The position numbers and the translations under genes were made by a program. Below, piece after piece: positions 46,280 through 55,689 of a DNA stretch of 64,000 bases. The DNA is taken from contig BNBP01000016.1 of assembly GCA_014656015.1 (NCBI GenBank), positions 43,865-107,864 of the forward strand. Reading direction: 5' to 3'. The DNA is from Streptomyces griseoaurantiacus (GTDB taxonomy: Bacteria > Actinomycetota > Actinomycetes > Streptomycetales > Streptomycetaceae). The notes beneath the pieces are model-generated. The model was not told the origin of the DNA. It did not search any database and saw only the letters and a list, made by a program, of their open reading frames with translations. Numbering within the stretch: the first letter of the stretch is position 1; each line of letters begins with the position of its first letter.

Positions 46280-46333
46280 AGTTAGTTGCCCACGGATGTG
46301 CAGATTAGTTTATTGCCCATCCGCGTGCAAATA
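46280..46333. promoter_or_regulatory. Tandem 27-base operator, two copies, ahead of MFS gene
   Basis: Two abutting 27-base units (46280-46306, 46307-46333) each contain TTGCCCA-n5-GTGCA; 19 or more positions agree. Each unit holds an imperfect dyad (TGCCCA/TGTGCA). The region is A/T-rich compared with its surroundings and overlaps the expected promoter. The layout suits a TetR/MarR-like repressor bound twice on one face of the helix. Confidence 0.65.
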
Positions 46334-46414
46334 GAGGTGTCGCCCTCGACGCCGGGCACCGCACGCTCGTACCCCGGACCCGCCCGGGAACGCCGGACCC
46401 CCCGGAAACGCCGG

Positions 46415-46445
46415 ACCGGCCGCCCCCGTGACGGGGACGGCCGGT
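46415..46445 (-). terminator. Hairpin after UvrA-like gene
   Basis: ACCGGCCG-C-CCCCGT (46415-46429) against ACGGGG-A-CGGCCGGT (46431-46445): 14 pairs with one mismatch, downstream of the leftward stop at 46518. Confidence 0.75.
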
Positions 46446-46517
46446 CGTGGACGGTGGTGCGGTGGTGCGGTCGGCGGTGTACGGCAGGGCGGCCGGTCGT
46501 GAGCGGTGGCGTACGGG

Positions 46518-48908
<2,391 letters not shown>

Positions 48909-49006
48909 TGTCTCTCCCTGTTGCCGTTCACCGGTCCGGGGGCCACCCCCTCCCGGCCCCCGCGCAGCACACTAGGCGGACAGGGGCGGTGGACGCTTCT
49001 CGAATA

Positions 49007-49038
49007 CTGACCGGTCCGCGGGCGTCCCCGCGGACCGG
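49007..49038 (-). terminator. Perfect hairpin terminating the HTH operon
   Basis: GACCGGTCCGCGGG (49007-49020) and its exact complement (49025-49038), loop CGTC. It lies past the leftward stop at 49062 and ahead of the UvrA-like gene. Confidence 0.88.
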
Positions 49039-49061
49039 TCGGCCGGCCGGGCGGTGCGCGC

Positions 49062-50051
49062 CTAGCGGACGCGGCCCTCGGCGCACTCACGGGGACCGCC
49101 GCCGACCGGCCGGTAGCAGGCACGGACGACGGTTCCCCGACCGCTCACGGTCATGAGTGTGTACACATAGGTGTCGGCATCGGCGCGGTCGCGCACCCGG
49201 GCCTCGCGCGCGGGCCTGCCCTCCGCGCCCGCGGTCATCTCGAGCCGGTCGCCCACGTCCGTCCCCCACATACGGGCCCAACTGGTCCCGCACACCGTGC
49301 TGTGGCGCAGCTCCATCCAGGCCCCGGTGGACAGGTGGCGGGAGGCGAGGGTGTCGGGGGAGGAGGCGCAGTGCTGGCGCATCGGGCTCTTCCCCTCGCA
49401 GCCCTCGCCCCGGCACAACGGCCCGGTGGCGGCCTGCGAGGAGGGCGCGGACGCCCCCTTCCCCGCACGTGGGAGCAGCAGGAGGGCGATCACCACGGCG
49501 CAGGACACGACGGCGCACAGGGACGCGAGCACCGCCAGCACGGCGACGCCGCGATGACCGGCCGGCCTGTCCGCCACGGGGGGAGAGAGGGGAGAGCCGG
49601 GGGAGAGGGGAGGGGCCGGCGAGGGACGGATCGGTGGAGCCGCCGGAGACCGTCCCGTCGGTGACGTCGGTGACGTCGGTGACTCCGGCTGTGCCGGTGC
49701 GGCGGGCCGCGCCGGTCCGGGTCCCGCTCTCGGGGCCGGGACGCGCGTGCCCGCGCCCGCCGGTGTCCCGCTCGCGTGGCCGGCCCACTCCGACTCCGCG
49801 ATCTCCCGCAGCGTCAGACAGCGCCCCTCGGGCTCGCCGGCCAGTCGGCACAGTGCCCGTACCGCCGAGCGCGGCGGCAGGGCCCGGGCGTTGAGATAGC
49901 GCTCCCAGGACGACTTGCTGTACGTCGTCCTCGCCGCGAGCGCCGCCAGGCTCAGTCCGGTGCGCCCCCGCAACTCCCGCAGCGTCAGGGCGAGTCGGAC
50001 CAGTCCCGGGGAGTCCGTCGCGGGCGGTGTCGGCCGTGCCGTCCCGCTCAT
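49062..50051 (-). CDS. Membrane-anchored HTH protein with outside DUF2690 domain
   Basis: 329 residues: an XRE-like HTH at 17-72 (LSLAALAARTTYSKSSWERYLNARALPPRSAVRALC), a Pro/Ser/Thr-rich linker (95-165) with SPTSPT repeats, one membrane helix (167-193) and an extracytoplasmic DUF2690 domain of about 130 residues with conserved cysteines (CRGEGCEGKSP, HCASS, TVCGTSWARMWGT, ACYRP). The topology puts DNA binding inside and sensing outside. Its ATG (50049-50051) overlaps the stop of the upstream HTH-PGBD gene (ATGA), so the two proteins are made together. The ligand is unknown; wall- or osmotic-stress signals are plausible. Confidence 0.88.
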   Translation of the reverse strand: MSGTARPTPPATDSPGLVRLALTLRELRGRTGLSLAALAARTTYSKSSWERYLNARALPPRSAVRALCRLAGEPEGRCLTLREIAESEWAGHASGTPAGAGTRVPAPRAGPGPARPAAPAQPESPTSPTSPTGRSPAAPPIRPSPAPPLSPGSPLSPPVADRPAGHRGVAVLAVLASLCAVVSCAVVIALLLLPRAGKGASAPSSQAATGPLCRGEGCEGKSPMRQHCASSPDTLASRHLSTGAWMELRHSTVCGTSWARMWGTDVGDRLEMTAGAEGRPAREARVRDRADADTYVYTLMTVSGRGTVVRACYRPVGGGPRECAEGRVR

Positions 50052-50914
50052 CCGCGCAGCGCCTTCCAGGTGTGCGGCCCGACACGGCCGTCCACCGCCA
50101 GACCCGACCGCTGCTGCATGGCCCTGACGGCCCGCCGGGTCAGCGGGCCGAAGATGCCGTCGATGCCGCCGGGCGAGATGCCCGCCCGGCGCAGCAGGCA
50201 CTGCGCCTCGGCCACCTCCGGCCCGGTGCTGCCGTACACCACCTCGGTGTGCCGGGTCCGGCTGTTGCCGGCGTACCAGTGGCCGTGGACGCGGTGCAGA
50301 TGGCAGCCGTACGGACGGTCGGGTGCCGTCGCGGCGGCGGTGACGGGCGCCGGGGGCGCGGCTGCGGGCCCGATGTCACCGCCTCGCAGCCGTACCGCGA
50401 GCAGGGCCGCCGCCGAGAGGGCGAGCACGGCGGCGACGGCGCTCGCCACCAGTGCGACCCGCAGCGCCCCGCTCGGGGCCCGGTCCCGCCCGCGCGGATC
50501 CGGTGGCGCGTCCGTGCCCGCCCCCATCCACACCCGTAACTCCGGTACGCCGGCTTCCCGTCGGCCGTCCTCCGGTCCGCTTCCGGCTGCCTGCGGCGGC
50601 ACCCGCCCGGACGGGGCGCCGGCCCGTTTCGGCCGCCGGCCGGCGGGTGCCGGGCGGCTCGCCGCGGCGACCTCGTGAAGGGCCAGCAGGGGGACCGGGT
50701 CCGTGCCGGTGAGGCGGGCCAGGGCCCGCACGGCCTCCGGGGGCGGCAGGGACCTGCCGCCCAGGTACCGTTCCCAGGACTTGGCGCTGTATCCGGTCCG
50801 CTCCGCCAGCCGGGCCAGGCTCAGACCCGTACGGTCCTTCAGCCGGCGTAATCGGATCACCAACTGCCGTGCGGTGGGTTCCAGTTCGGTGGGCAAGGGC
50901 TTCCAACGCGACAT
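50048..50914 (-). CDS. Membrane-anchored HTH protein with outside peptidoglycan-binding domain
   Basis: 288 residues: an HTH at 18-72, almost the same type as in its partner (LSLARLAERTGYSAKSWERYLGGRSLPPPEAVRAL). A linker follows, then one TM (151-175), an extracytoplasmic segment with CHLHRVHGHWYAGNSRTRH and a PG_binding_1 domain (STGPEVAEAQCLLRRAGISPGGIDGIFGPLTRRAVRAMQQRSGL). It could bind peptidoglycan outside while its HTH binds DNA inside, a one-component transmembrane regulator. It is the first gene of a two-gene unit, divergent from a secreted PGBD-repeat protein. Confidence 0.88.
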   Translation of the reverse strand: MSRWKPLPTELEPTARQLVIRLRRLKDRTGLSLARLAERTGYSAKSWERYLGGRSLPPPEAVRALARLTGTDPVPLLALHEVAAASRPAPAGRRPKRAGAPSGRVPPQAAGSGPEDGRREAGVPELRVWMGAGTDAPPDPRGRDRAPSGALRVALVASAVAAVLALSAAALLAVRLRGGDIGPAAAPPAPVTAAATAPDRPYGCHLHRVHGHWYAGNSRTRHTEVVYGSTGPEVAEAQCLLRRAGISPGGIDGIFGPLTRRAVRAMQQRSGLAVDGRVGPHTWKALRG

Positions 50915-51261
50915 GCTTCCCCCGTTCGCGTGGCCGGACCGTGGTCAGTGGTCCGCCGCTGCGGCACATTCTTCCTCAGCGCGCACCGCTCCGCACCGGT
51001 ATACGGCCCTCCGTCCACACGCGGATCCGGTCCCCGGCGGCTCGTCTCCGTCCCGCCGCACCGTCCCCGCGCACACCGTTCCCGCAGGCCGGCGGGCGGG
51101 ACGTCCCATGTCGTCGTCAGGTGGGCGGCAGTGGTGGCGGCGTCCTCGGGCCGCCCCGCACTCTTGCTCCCGCCACCTTCCCGCCGAGAGCGCCGGGTGG
51201 CGGCCCAAGGACCGATCACGACCCGTTCAGGACCGATCCCGAAGGACGAAAGAGGCATTAC
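50915..51261. other. Intergenic region, 347 bases, with direct repeat
   Basis: Separates the HTH-PGBD gene (left) from the secreted PGBD gene (right); both promoters must be here. The 9-base direct repeat GGACCGATC occurs at 51209-51217 and 51230-51238, 21 bases apart (two helical turns), just ahead of the secreted-protein gene. No ORF with a ribosome site was seen. Confidence 0.55.
51209..51238. promoter_or_regulatory. Direct repeat GGACCGATC with 21-bp phasing
   Basis: Two identical 9-mers, 21 bases start to start, 24 bases ahead of the secreted PGBD gene start. Same-face spacing suits binding of two regulator copies; the divergent HTH proteins are candidates. Confidence 0.45.
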
Positions 51262-51708
51262 ATGCGATCGAACGTCATGGCCAGGACACTCGTCAGTCTC
51301 GCCGCCGCAGTCGGCATCGCGGCCGGCGGCCTGGCCACCGCGGGCACCAGCCAGGCGGCCTCCGCACCGGCCGCGCACCCGGTGGTGAGCCTGCAGAGCG
51401 GTGTGCTCGCGACGCACAACTTCGGCCTCTCCAGCGCCCAGGCGAAGAACGTCCAGCGCTGGCTGCAGACCTACTGGGGCTACACCGACTCCATCGACGG
51501 CCAGCTCGGCACCAACAGCTGGAAGGCGTTCCAGCGCTGCCTGAAGCAGTACTGGGGCTACACGGGCGCCATCGACGGCGACCCCGGCGTCAACACGGTC
51601 AAGGCCCTGCAGCGGCTGCTGCAGAACTGGGGCTACACCGGCGCCATCGACGGCGACCCCGGTTCCGGGACCCAGGCCGCGTTCAAGAACTTCGCCAACA
51701 ACATCTAG
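51262..51708 (+). CDS. Secreted peptidoglycan-binding-like repeat protein
   Basis: 148 residues. Signal peptide 1-33 (ends SQAAS). Then three tandem units sharing WGYT...IDG...G and ending in a helical KAFQRCL / KALQRLL / AAFKNFA piece, resembling short PG_binding_1 repeats: the core IDGxxGxxTxxAxxxxQ is seen in each, the second and third almost identical (YWGYTGAIDGDPG, NWGYTGAIDGDPG). Trp/Tyr-rich repeats fit glycan contact. ATG 51262 or ATG 51277 may be used. It is transcribed away from the HTH-PGBD gene, so a shared function at the wall is likely. Confidence 0.78.
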   Translation: MRSNVMARTLVSLAAAVGIAAGGLATAGTSQAASAPAAHPVVSLQSGVLATHNFGLSSAQAKNVQRWLQTYWGYTDSIDGQLGTNSWKAFQRCLKQYWGYTGAIDGDPGVNTVKALQRLLQNWGYTGAIDGDPGSGTQAAFKNFANNI

Positions 51709-51744
51709 CATCCGGCTCCGACCCGCTCCCCGCGGTCACGCGTG

Positions 51745-51790
51745 CGCCGCCGTCCTCCGGCCCGGTCGACAGGGCCGGAGGACGGCGGCG
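51745..51790. terminator. Very strong two-way hairpin
   Basis: A perfect 19-bp stem: arm CGCCGCCGTCCTCCGGCCC (51745-51763), loop GGTCGACA, arm 51772-51790. It lies between convergent stops at 51708 and 51837. Confidence 0.92.
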
Positions 51791-51836
51791 TGCCGTCACC
51801 CCGTGGGGGCCTGGGCGCGGCGGGGCGGGCGGGGCG

Positions 51837-53045
51837 TCAGCAGGAACCCTCGTCCTCCCAGGGACCCCACTCCGCGCCGGGGGTCTCGTTCTGGGTCCAC
51901 CACTTGGCCTTCCAGTTGTGCTTGCCGTACGAGACCTCGTCGCCCTTGACGTAGACCGCAGAGGAGCTCCACGCGGCCTTGCACGCGGTGCCGGGCGAGG
52001 AGGGCGTCGGGGTGGGTGTGGTCGTGGGCGGGGTCGCCCCCGCGAACCTCACCGCGTACTTGGCGAAGTCCCACGCGTTCTGCGCCACGCTGGAGCAGGT
52101 GCCGGAGGTGCGGCCGCCGTTGTCCGGCGGGCTGCACTGCCGGTCGCGGTTGAGGGACCAGAAGGTGAAGCGGTCCATGTGGTGCGAGGTGGCGTAGTCG
52201 AGGACCGTCTGGAAGTCGGCCTGGGGGAAGTACTCGCCGGTGTCGCTGCGGCCGTTCATGCCGGAGAAGCCCTCGTGGGCGTAGGCGGTGGCCTCGTTCC
52301 AGCCGAAGGTCGACTGCAGGATCCGGTTGAACTTGGTCAGCGCGTCGGTCTGGGCGGCGGCGCCGTTGAAGCCGCCGTCGAAGGGCATGATGGAGAAGTT
52401 GTTCGGGGTGAAGCCCTGCGACTTCGCCTCCAGCAGCATCTGCTTGCCGAACCAGCCGGTGCCCTCCGCGGTGGTGCCCGCCGTGGTGACGGAGACGTAG
52501 AGGCCGGGGTTGTTCCGCTGCAGGATCTTGGCCGCGCCGATCTCGTTCCTGATCGCGGCCGCGTTCTCGTACTCCGGTTCCTCCAGGTCGAAGTCGATGG
52601 CGTGCAGCCCGTACTTGGTGATGACCTGCTGGTACGCGGCGGCGGTGGAGGCCGCGTCGGAACAGGTCTGGCCGAGTTTGGTGCCGCCGTAGCCGCCGAT
52701 GGAGACGGAGACGTCGCCGCCCTTGGAGCGGATCCTGTCGATCACGGCCTGTACGGCGGTGTCCGAGGAGACGGGGGAGGTGCCGCCCCAGGTGGGGGAG
52801 CAGCCGCCGCCGTTGGGCGCGAGGACGAACGCGAGCTGGAAGGCCTTGAGTCCGGTGGCGTCCATGATGGCCGCCGCGTCCGGCGGGTCGTTGTCCAGCG
52901 GCATGAGGTAGGGGGCGGCCGCGTACCAGCGGTCGCTCAGCGCGTTCGTCGCGCCCGAGGCGTTGCCCGCGAGCAGTGCGGTCGAGCCGGCGGCGGCGAT
53001 TCCGAGGGCGGCGACCGCGCCCAGACATGCGCGAAGACGTCTCAC
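51837..53045 (-). CDS. Secreted GH18 chitinase with CBM5/12
   Basis: 402 residues. A signal peptide of 33 residues ends in the run ASGATN. The GH18 (beta/alpha)8 barrel has the catalytic motif AIDFDLEEPE (D151, D153, E155; E155 is the acid) and VSVSIGGYGG as the preceding strand. A Thr/Pro linker leads to a C-terminal chitin-binding CBM5/12 (AWSSSAVYVKGDEVSYGKHNWKAKWWT). GTG 53045 has GGAGG six bases upstream; the in-frame extension to 53111 is not signal-like. A DasR-type site 70 bases upstream points to control by N-acetylglucosamine. It hydrolyses chitin outside the cell. Confidence 0.93.
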   Translation of the reverse strand: MRRLRACLGAVAALGIAAAGSTALLAGNASGATNALSDRWYAAAPYLMPLDNDPPDAAAIMDATGLKAFQLAFVLAPNGGGCSPTWGGTSPVSSDTAVQAVIDRIRSKGGDVSVSIGGYGGTKLGQTCSDAASTAAAYQQVITKYGLHAIDFDLEEPEYENAAAIRNEIGAAKILQRNNPGLYVSVTTAGTTAEGTGWFGKQMLLEAKSQGFTPNNFSIMPFDGGFNGAAAQTDALTKFNRILQSTFGWNEATAYAHEGFSGMNGRSDTGEYFPQADFQTVLDYATSHHMDRFTFWSLNRDRQCSPPDNGGRTSGTCSSVAQNAWDFAKYAVRFAGATPPTTTPTPTPSSPGTACKAAWSSSAVYVKGDEVSYGKHNWKAKWWTQNETPGAEWGPWEDEGSC

Positions 53046-53114
53046 TGTGTGCCTCCAGATGGGGCTGTGGGGAGAAGTCCCAGCTTGCTGAGCCTGTTGG
53101 GGGCACGTCAATAG

Positions 53115-53130
53115 ATTGGACTAGACCAAG
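53115..53130. promoter_or_regulatory. DasR-type (dre) operator
   Basis: ATTGGACTAGACCAAG agrees with the dre consensus ACTGGTCTAGACCACT at 12 of 16 positions, including the central CTAGACCA half. It lies 70-85 bases ahead of the chitinase GTG. DasR represses chitinase genes until glucosamine-6-phosphate accumulates. Confidence 0.8.
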
Positions 53131-53200
53131 TGTATTCGCTTCCGGGAAGATGCCGGGGAGCCGCCGCCCAACCGCTCTTCGGCGCCGGCCGGAGACGACC

Positions 53201-53240
53201 GCGGTGCCCGGCCCGCGCATCTGCGGGGACCGGGCACCGC
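53201..53240 (-). terminator. Two-tier hairpin after cold-shock gene
   Basis: Outer GCGGTGCCCGG (53201-53211)/CCGGGCACCGC (53230-53240), inner CCCGC/GCGGG (53212-53216, 53223-53227). It lies past the leftward stop at 53301. Confidence 0.85.
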
Positions 53241-53300
53241 GACGGTGCTCAGTGACGGACCCGACGGACGGTCAGGGTCGTACCGGTGGAAGCGCGGCGG

Positions 53301-53507
53301 TCAGGCGCCCCGCGTGATGTTCTGCGCCTGCGGCCCCTTCTGCCCCTGCCCGATGTCGAAGGTGACCTGCTCTCCCTCGGTCAGCTCGCGGTAGCCGCTG
53401 CCGTTGATCTCGGAGTAGTGCGCGAAGACGTCCGGGCCCCCGTCGTTCTGGGAGATGAAGCCGAAGCCCTTCTCGGAGTTGAACCACTTCACGGTACCGC
53501 TGGCCAT
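53301..53507 (-). CDS. Cold-shock domain protein (CspA-type)
   Basis: 68 residues, one OB-fold. RNP1 KGFGFI and RNP2 VFAHY are intact, start [16 protein letters not shown]. Binds single-stranded nucleic acids and melts RNA structure. ATG 53507 has AAGGA upstream. About 165 bases of leader without ORF separate it from the next gene upstream; cold-shock leaders are often long and regulatory, but no box was found. It ends at a strong two-tier hairpin. Confidence 0.95.
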   Translation of the reverse strand: MASGTVKWFNSEKGFGFISQNDGGPDVFAHYSEINGSGYRELTEGEQVTFDIGQGQKGPQAQNITRGA

Positions 53508-53673
53508 ACGTTTGGTCCTTCGTTGGTGTCCTGGGACTGACCCGACGTGGGCGCGTCCCGGCTTCTGCGACGGCAGGAGCCCTGAGCTTTTTTACCCTCC
53601 GGCGCCGCGTTTATCCGACCGGCGACACGCCCTCCTGCCCGGGGTGCTCCCATTCGGCCCCGGTCGGCCGTCC

Positions 53674-54339
53674 TCAGCGCGGTGGTCGGGCCAGTCCCGA
53701 CCGGTAGGCGATGGCCACCAGTTGGGCGCGGCTGCGGGCGTCCAGCTTCGTCTTGGCCCGCTGGACGTGCGTCCGGACGGTCAGCGGACTGAGGAACAGC
53801 TGTTCGGCGATCTCGGCGTCGGACTTGCCCTCGGCGACCAGCTCCGTCACCTCGCGCTCCCGGGCCGTCAGCACGCCCGCGTCCGGGCCCGTCACGGCCT
53901 CGGCCTCCGGCGTGGCGAGGAAACGGGTGATCAGGGCCCGGGTGGCCGCCGGGGAGAGCAGCGCGTCCCCTGCGGCCACGGTGCGGATGCCCTCCAGGAG
54001 GGCCTCGGCGGAGACGTCCTTGCCGAGGAAGCCGCTCGCCCCCACCCGCAGCGCCCGGGCCACGTACTCGTCCGTCTGGAACGTGGTCAGGACCAGGATC
54101 CGGGTGGCCGCCAGCGCGGGATCGGCGCAGATCTCCGAGGTCGCGGCGAGACCGTCGGTGCCGGGCATGCGGATGTCCATCAGCACCACGTCGGGGCGGT
54201 GCGCGCGGGTCAGCTCGACCGCCCGGGCACCGTCGGCGGCCTCGTCGACCACCTCCATGTCGGAGCAGGAGTCGATCAGGATGCGGAAGGTGGCCCGCAG
54301 CAGGGTCTGGTCGTCGGCGAGCAGCACGCGGATCGTCAT
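53674..54339 (-). CDS. NarL/LuxR-family response regulator
   Basis: 221 residues. The receiver domain has phospho-Asp D55 (VVLMDIRMPG), acidic pair LLADDQ at 8-10 and Lys in GASGFLGKDV. The LuxR HTH at 155-215 has LTAREREVTELVAEGKSDAEIAEQLFLSPLTVRTHVQRAKTKLDAR. It follows its histidine kinase by 27 bases on the same strand, so it is the cognate regulator. Targets are not shown; the nearby MMPL exporter is a candidate only because of position. Confidence 0.95.
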   Translation of the reverse strand: MTIRVLLADDQTLLRATFRILIDSCSDMEVVDEAADGARAVELTRAHRPDVVLMDIRMPGTDGLAATSEICADPALAATRILVLTTFQTDEYVARALRVGASGFLGKDVSAEALLEGIRTVAAGDALLSPAATRALITRFLATPEAEAVTGPDAGVLTAREREVTELVAEGKSDAEIAEQLFLSPLTVRTHVQRAKTKLDARSRAQLVAIAYRSGLARPPR

Positions 54340-54366
54340 GGACGCACTTCCAGGGGCTCGTGGGGG

Positions 54367-55527
54367 TCAGGTACGCAGCGGCAGTTCGGCGGTGACGGCG
54401 AAACCGCCCCCGGGCCGGTGCCCCGCCCGGAGGCTGCCGCCGGCCGTCCGGGCACGCTCGCGCATGCCGATGAGGCCGAACCCGCCACCGGGCGCGGGCG
54501 GGCGGGGGAGGGCACCGCCGTCGTCGCTCACCGTGAGGGTCAGCCGGTCCCCGGAATAGGTGAGGAGGACGCGGGCGGTGCCGGCGGCGGTGTGCTTGGT
54601 GACATTGGTGAGGGCCTCCTGCACGATCCGGAAGGCGGTCAGGTCCACCCCCGGCGGCAGCGGCCGCTGCTCCCCGTCGACGTCGATGCCGACGTCGAGC
54701 CCGGCGGAGGAGAACGCGGCCGCCAGCTCCGGCAGCCGGGCGAGCCCGGGCGTCGGCTCCAGGGGGGCCTCGGCCTCGTCGGAGGCGCGCAGCAGGCCCA
54801 CGGTGGCCTGGAGTTCGCGCAGGGCCGAGGAGGTCGTGGTGCCCAGCTCGGCCAGGATCCGCTCGGCCTGCCCGGGACGCGAGCGCAGCAGATGGGCGGC
54901 GGTTCCGGCCTGCGCGTTGGCCAGGGCCATGTGGTGGGCGACGACGTCGTGCAGCTCCCGGGCGATGCGCAGGCGCTCCTCGGCGACCCGGCGGCGCGCC
55001 TCCTCCTCCCGGGTGCGCTCCGCGTGCTCGGCGCGGGTGCGCACCGCCTCCAGATAGGCCCGCCGCGCCCGGACCGCGGAGCCCTGGACGACCGGCAGCA
55101 CGGTCCAGAAGGCGGTGAGGACCGCCGTCTGGGCCCATGGCTGGTCGTCGGGGCCCGGCGGCAGCGTCGGCGGCACGATCAGCGCGAAGGTGGCCAGCCA
55201 GTACGCGCGGGCGAGCCGTTCGGGGCTGCGCACGGCCAGTTCGTACAGGGCGACGATGACGGGGATCAGCAGGAGCGCGGAGACCTCCGTGCTCGAAGCG
55301 GCCGCCACGCCGGTGCAGAACGCGGCGACGAGCACGACCGGCCGCGGATGCCTGCGGCGCCACAGCAGGGCGCAGCACGCGGCGGTGCTCGCGGCGACCG
55401 CCCCGGGCCACCGGTCGTGACCGGACCCGACGCCCTGGGCCGCGGTGACGACGAACAGCAGCAGCAGGAAGGCCGACTCGACGAGGCGGGGGTGGCGGTC
55501 GGCGAACCGTCGCCAGCTGGTGAGCAT
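54367..55527 (-). CDS. DesK-type sensor histidine kinase
   Basis: 386 residues. Four to five membrane helices fill residues 10-150. A coiled coil (AHAERTREEEARRRVAEERLRIA) follows, then HisKA_3 with the phospho-His in RELHDVVAHHMALANAQAG. The HATPase_c domain has EALTNVTKH and GGGFGLIGMRERA. No separate extracellular sensor domain, so it probably senses membrane state or an intramembrane ligand, as DesK does. ATG 55527 begins MLTSWRRFADRHP. It forms a two-gene operon with the LuxR regulator. Confidence 0.93.
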   Translation of the reverse strand: MLTSWRRFADRHPRLVESAFLLLLFVVTAAQGVGSGHDRWPGAVAASTAACCALLWRRRHPRPVVLVAAFCTGVAAASSTEVSALLLIPVIVALYELAVRSPERLARAYWLATFALIVPPTLPPGPDDQPWAQTAVLTAFWTVLPVVQGSAVRARRAYLEAVRTRAEHAERTREEEARRRVAEERLRIARELHDVVAHHMALANAQAGTAAHLLRSRPGQAERILAELGTTTSSALRELQATVGLLRASDEAEAPLEPTPGLARLPELAAAFSSAGLDVGIDVDGEQRPLPPGVDLTAFRIVQEALTNVTKHTAAGTARVLLTYSGDRLTLTVSDDGGALPRPPAPGGGFGLIGMRERARTAGGSLRAGHRPGGGFAVTAELPLRT

Positions 55528-55626
55528 GGTTCTCTCCGGAAGGGGTGAGGTGGGGCCATGGTGAGTCACCCGGCGACCCGTACGCCAGCCGCGACCCCGG
55601 CCGACGCGGCCGCCCGACACAGGAGC

Positions 55627-55656
55627 GGGCCGTCCGTGCTGCGGCACGGACGGCCC
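55627..55656 (-). terminator. Hairpin after MMPL exporter
   Basis: GGGCCGTCCGTGC (55627-55639) and its exact complement (55644-55656), loop TGCG, just past the leftward stop at 55690. Confidence 0.88.
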
Positions 55657-55689
55657 TGCGCCCGGGGCGTGCGGCGGGTCGCGACCCGG

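Noticed and set aside
42458..46308. Long + strand frames over the two MFS genes
   Set aside because: Antisense shadows; the MFS frames carry all family motifs and proper starts.
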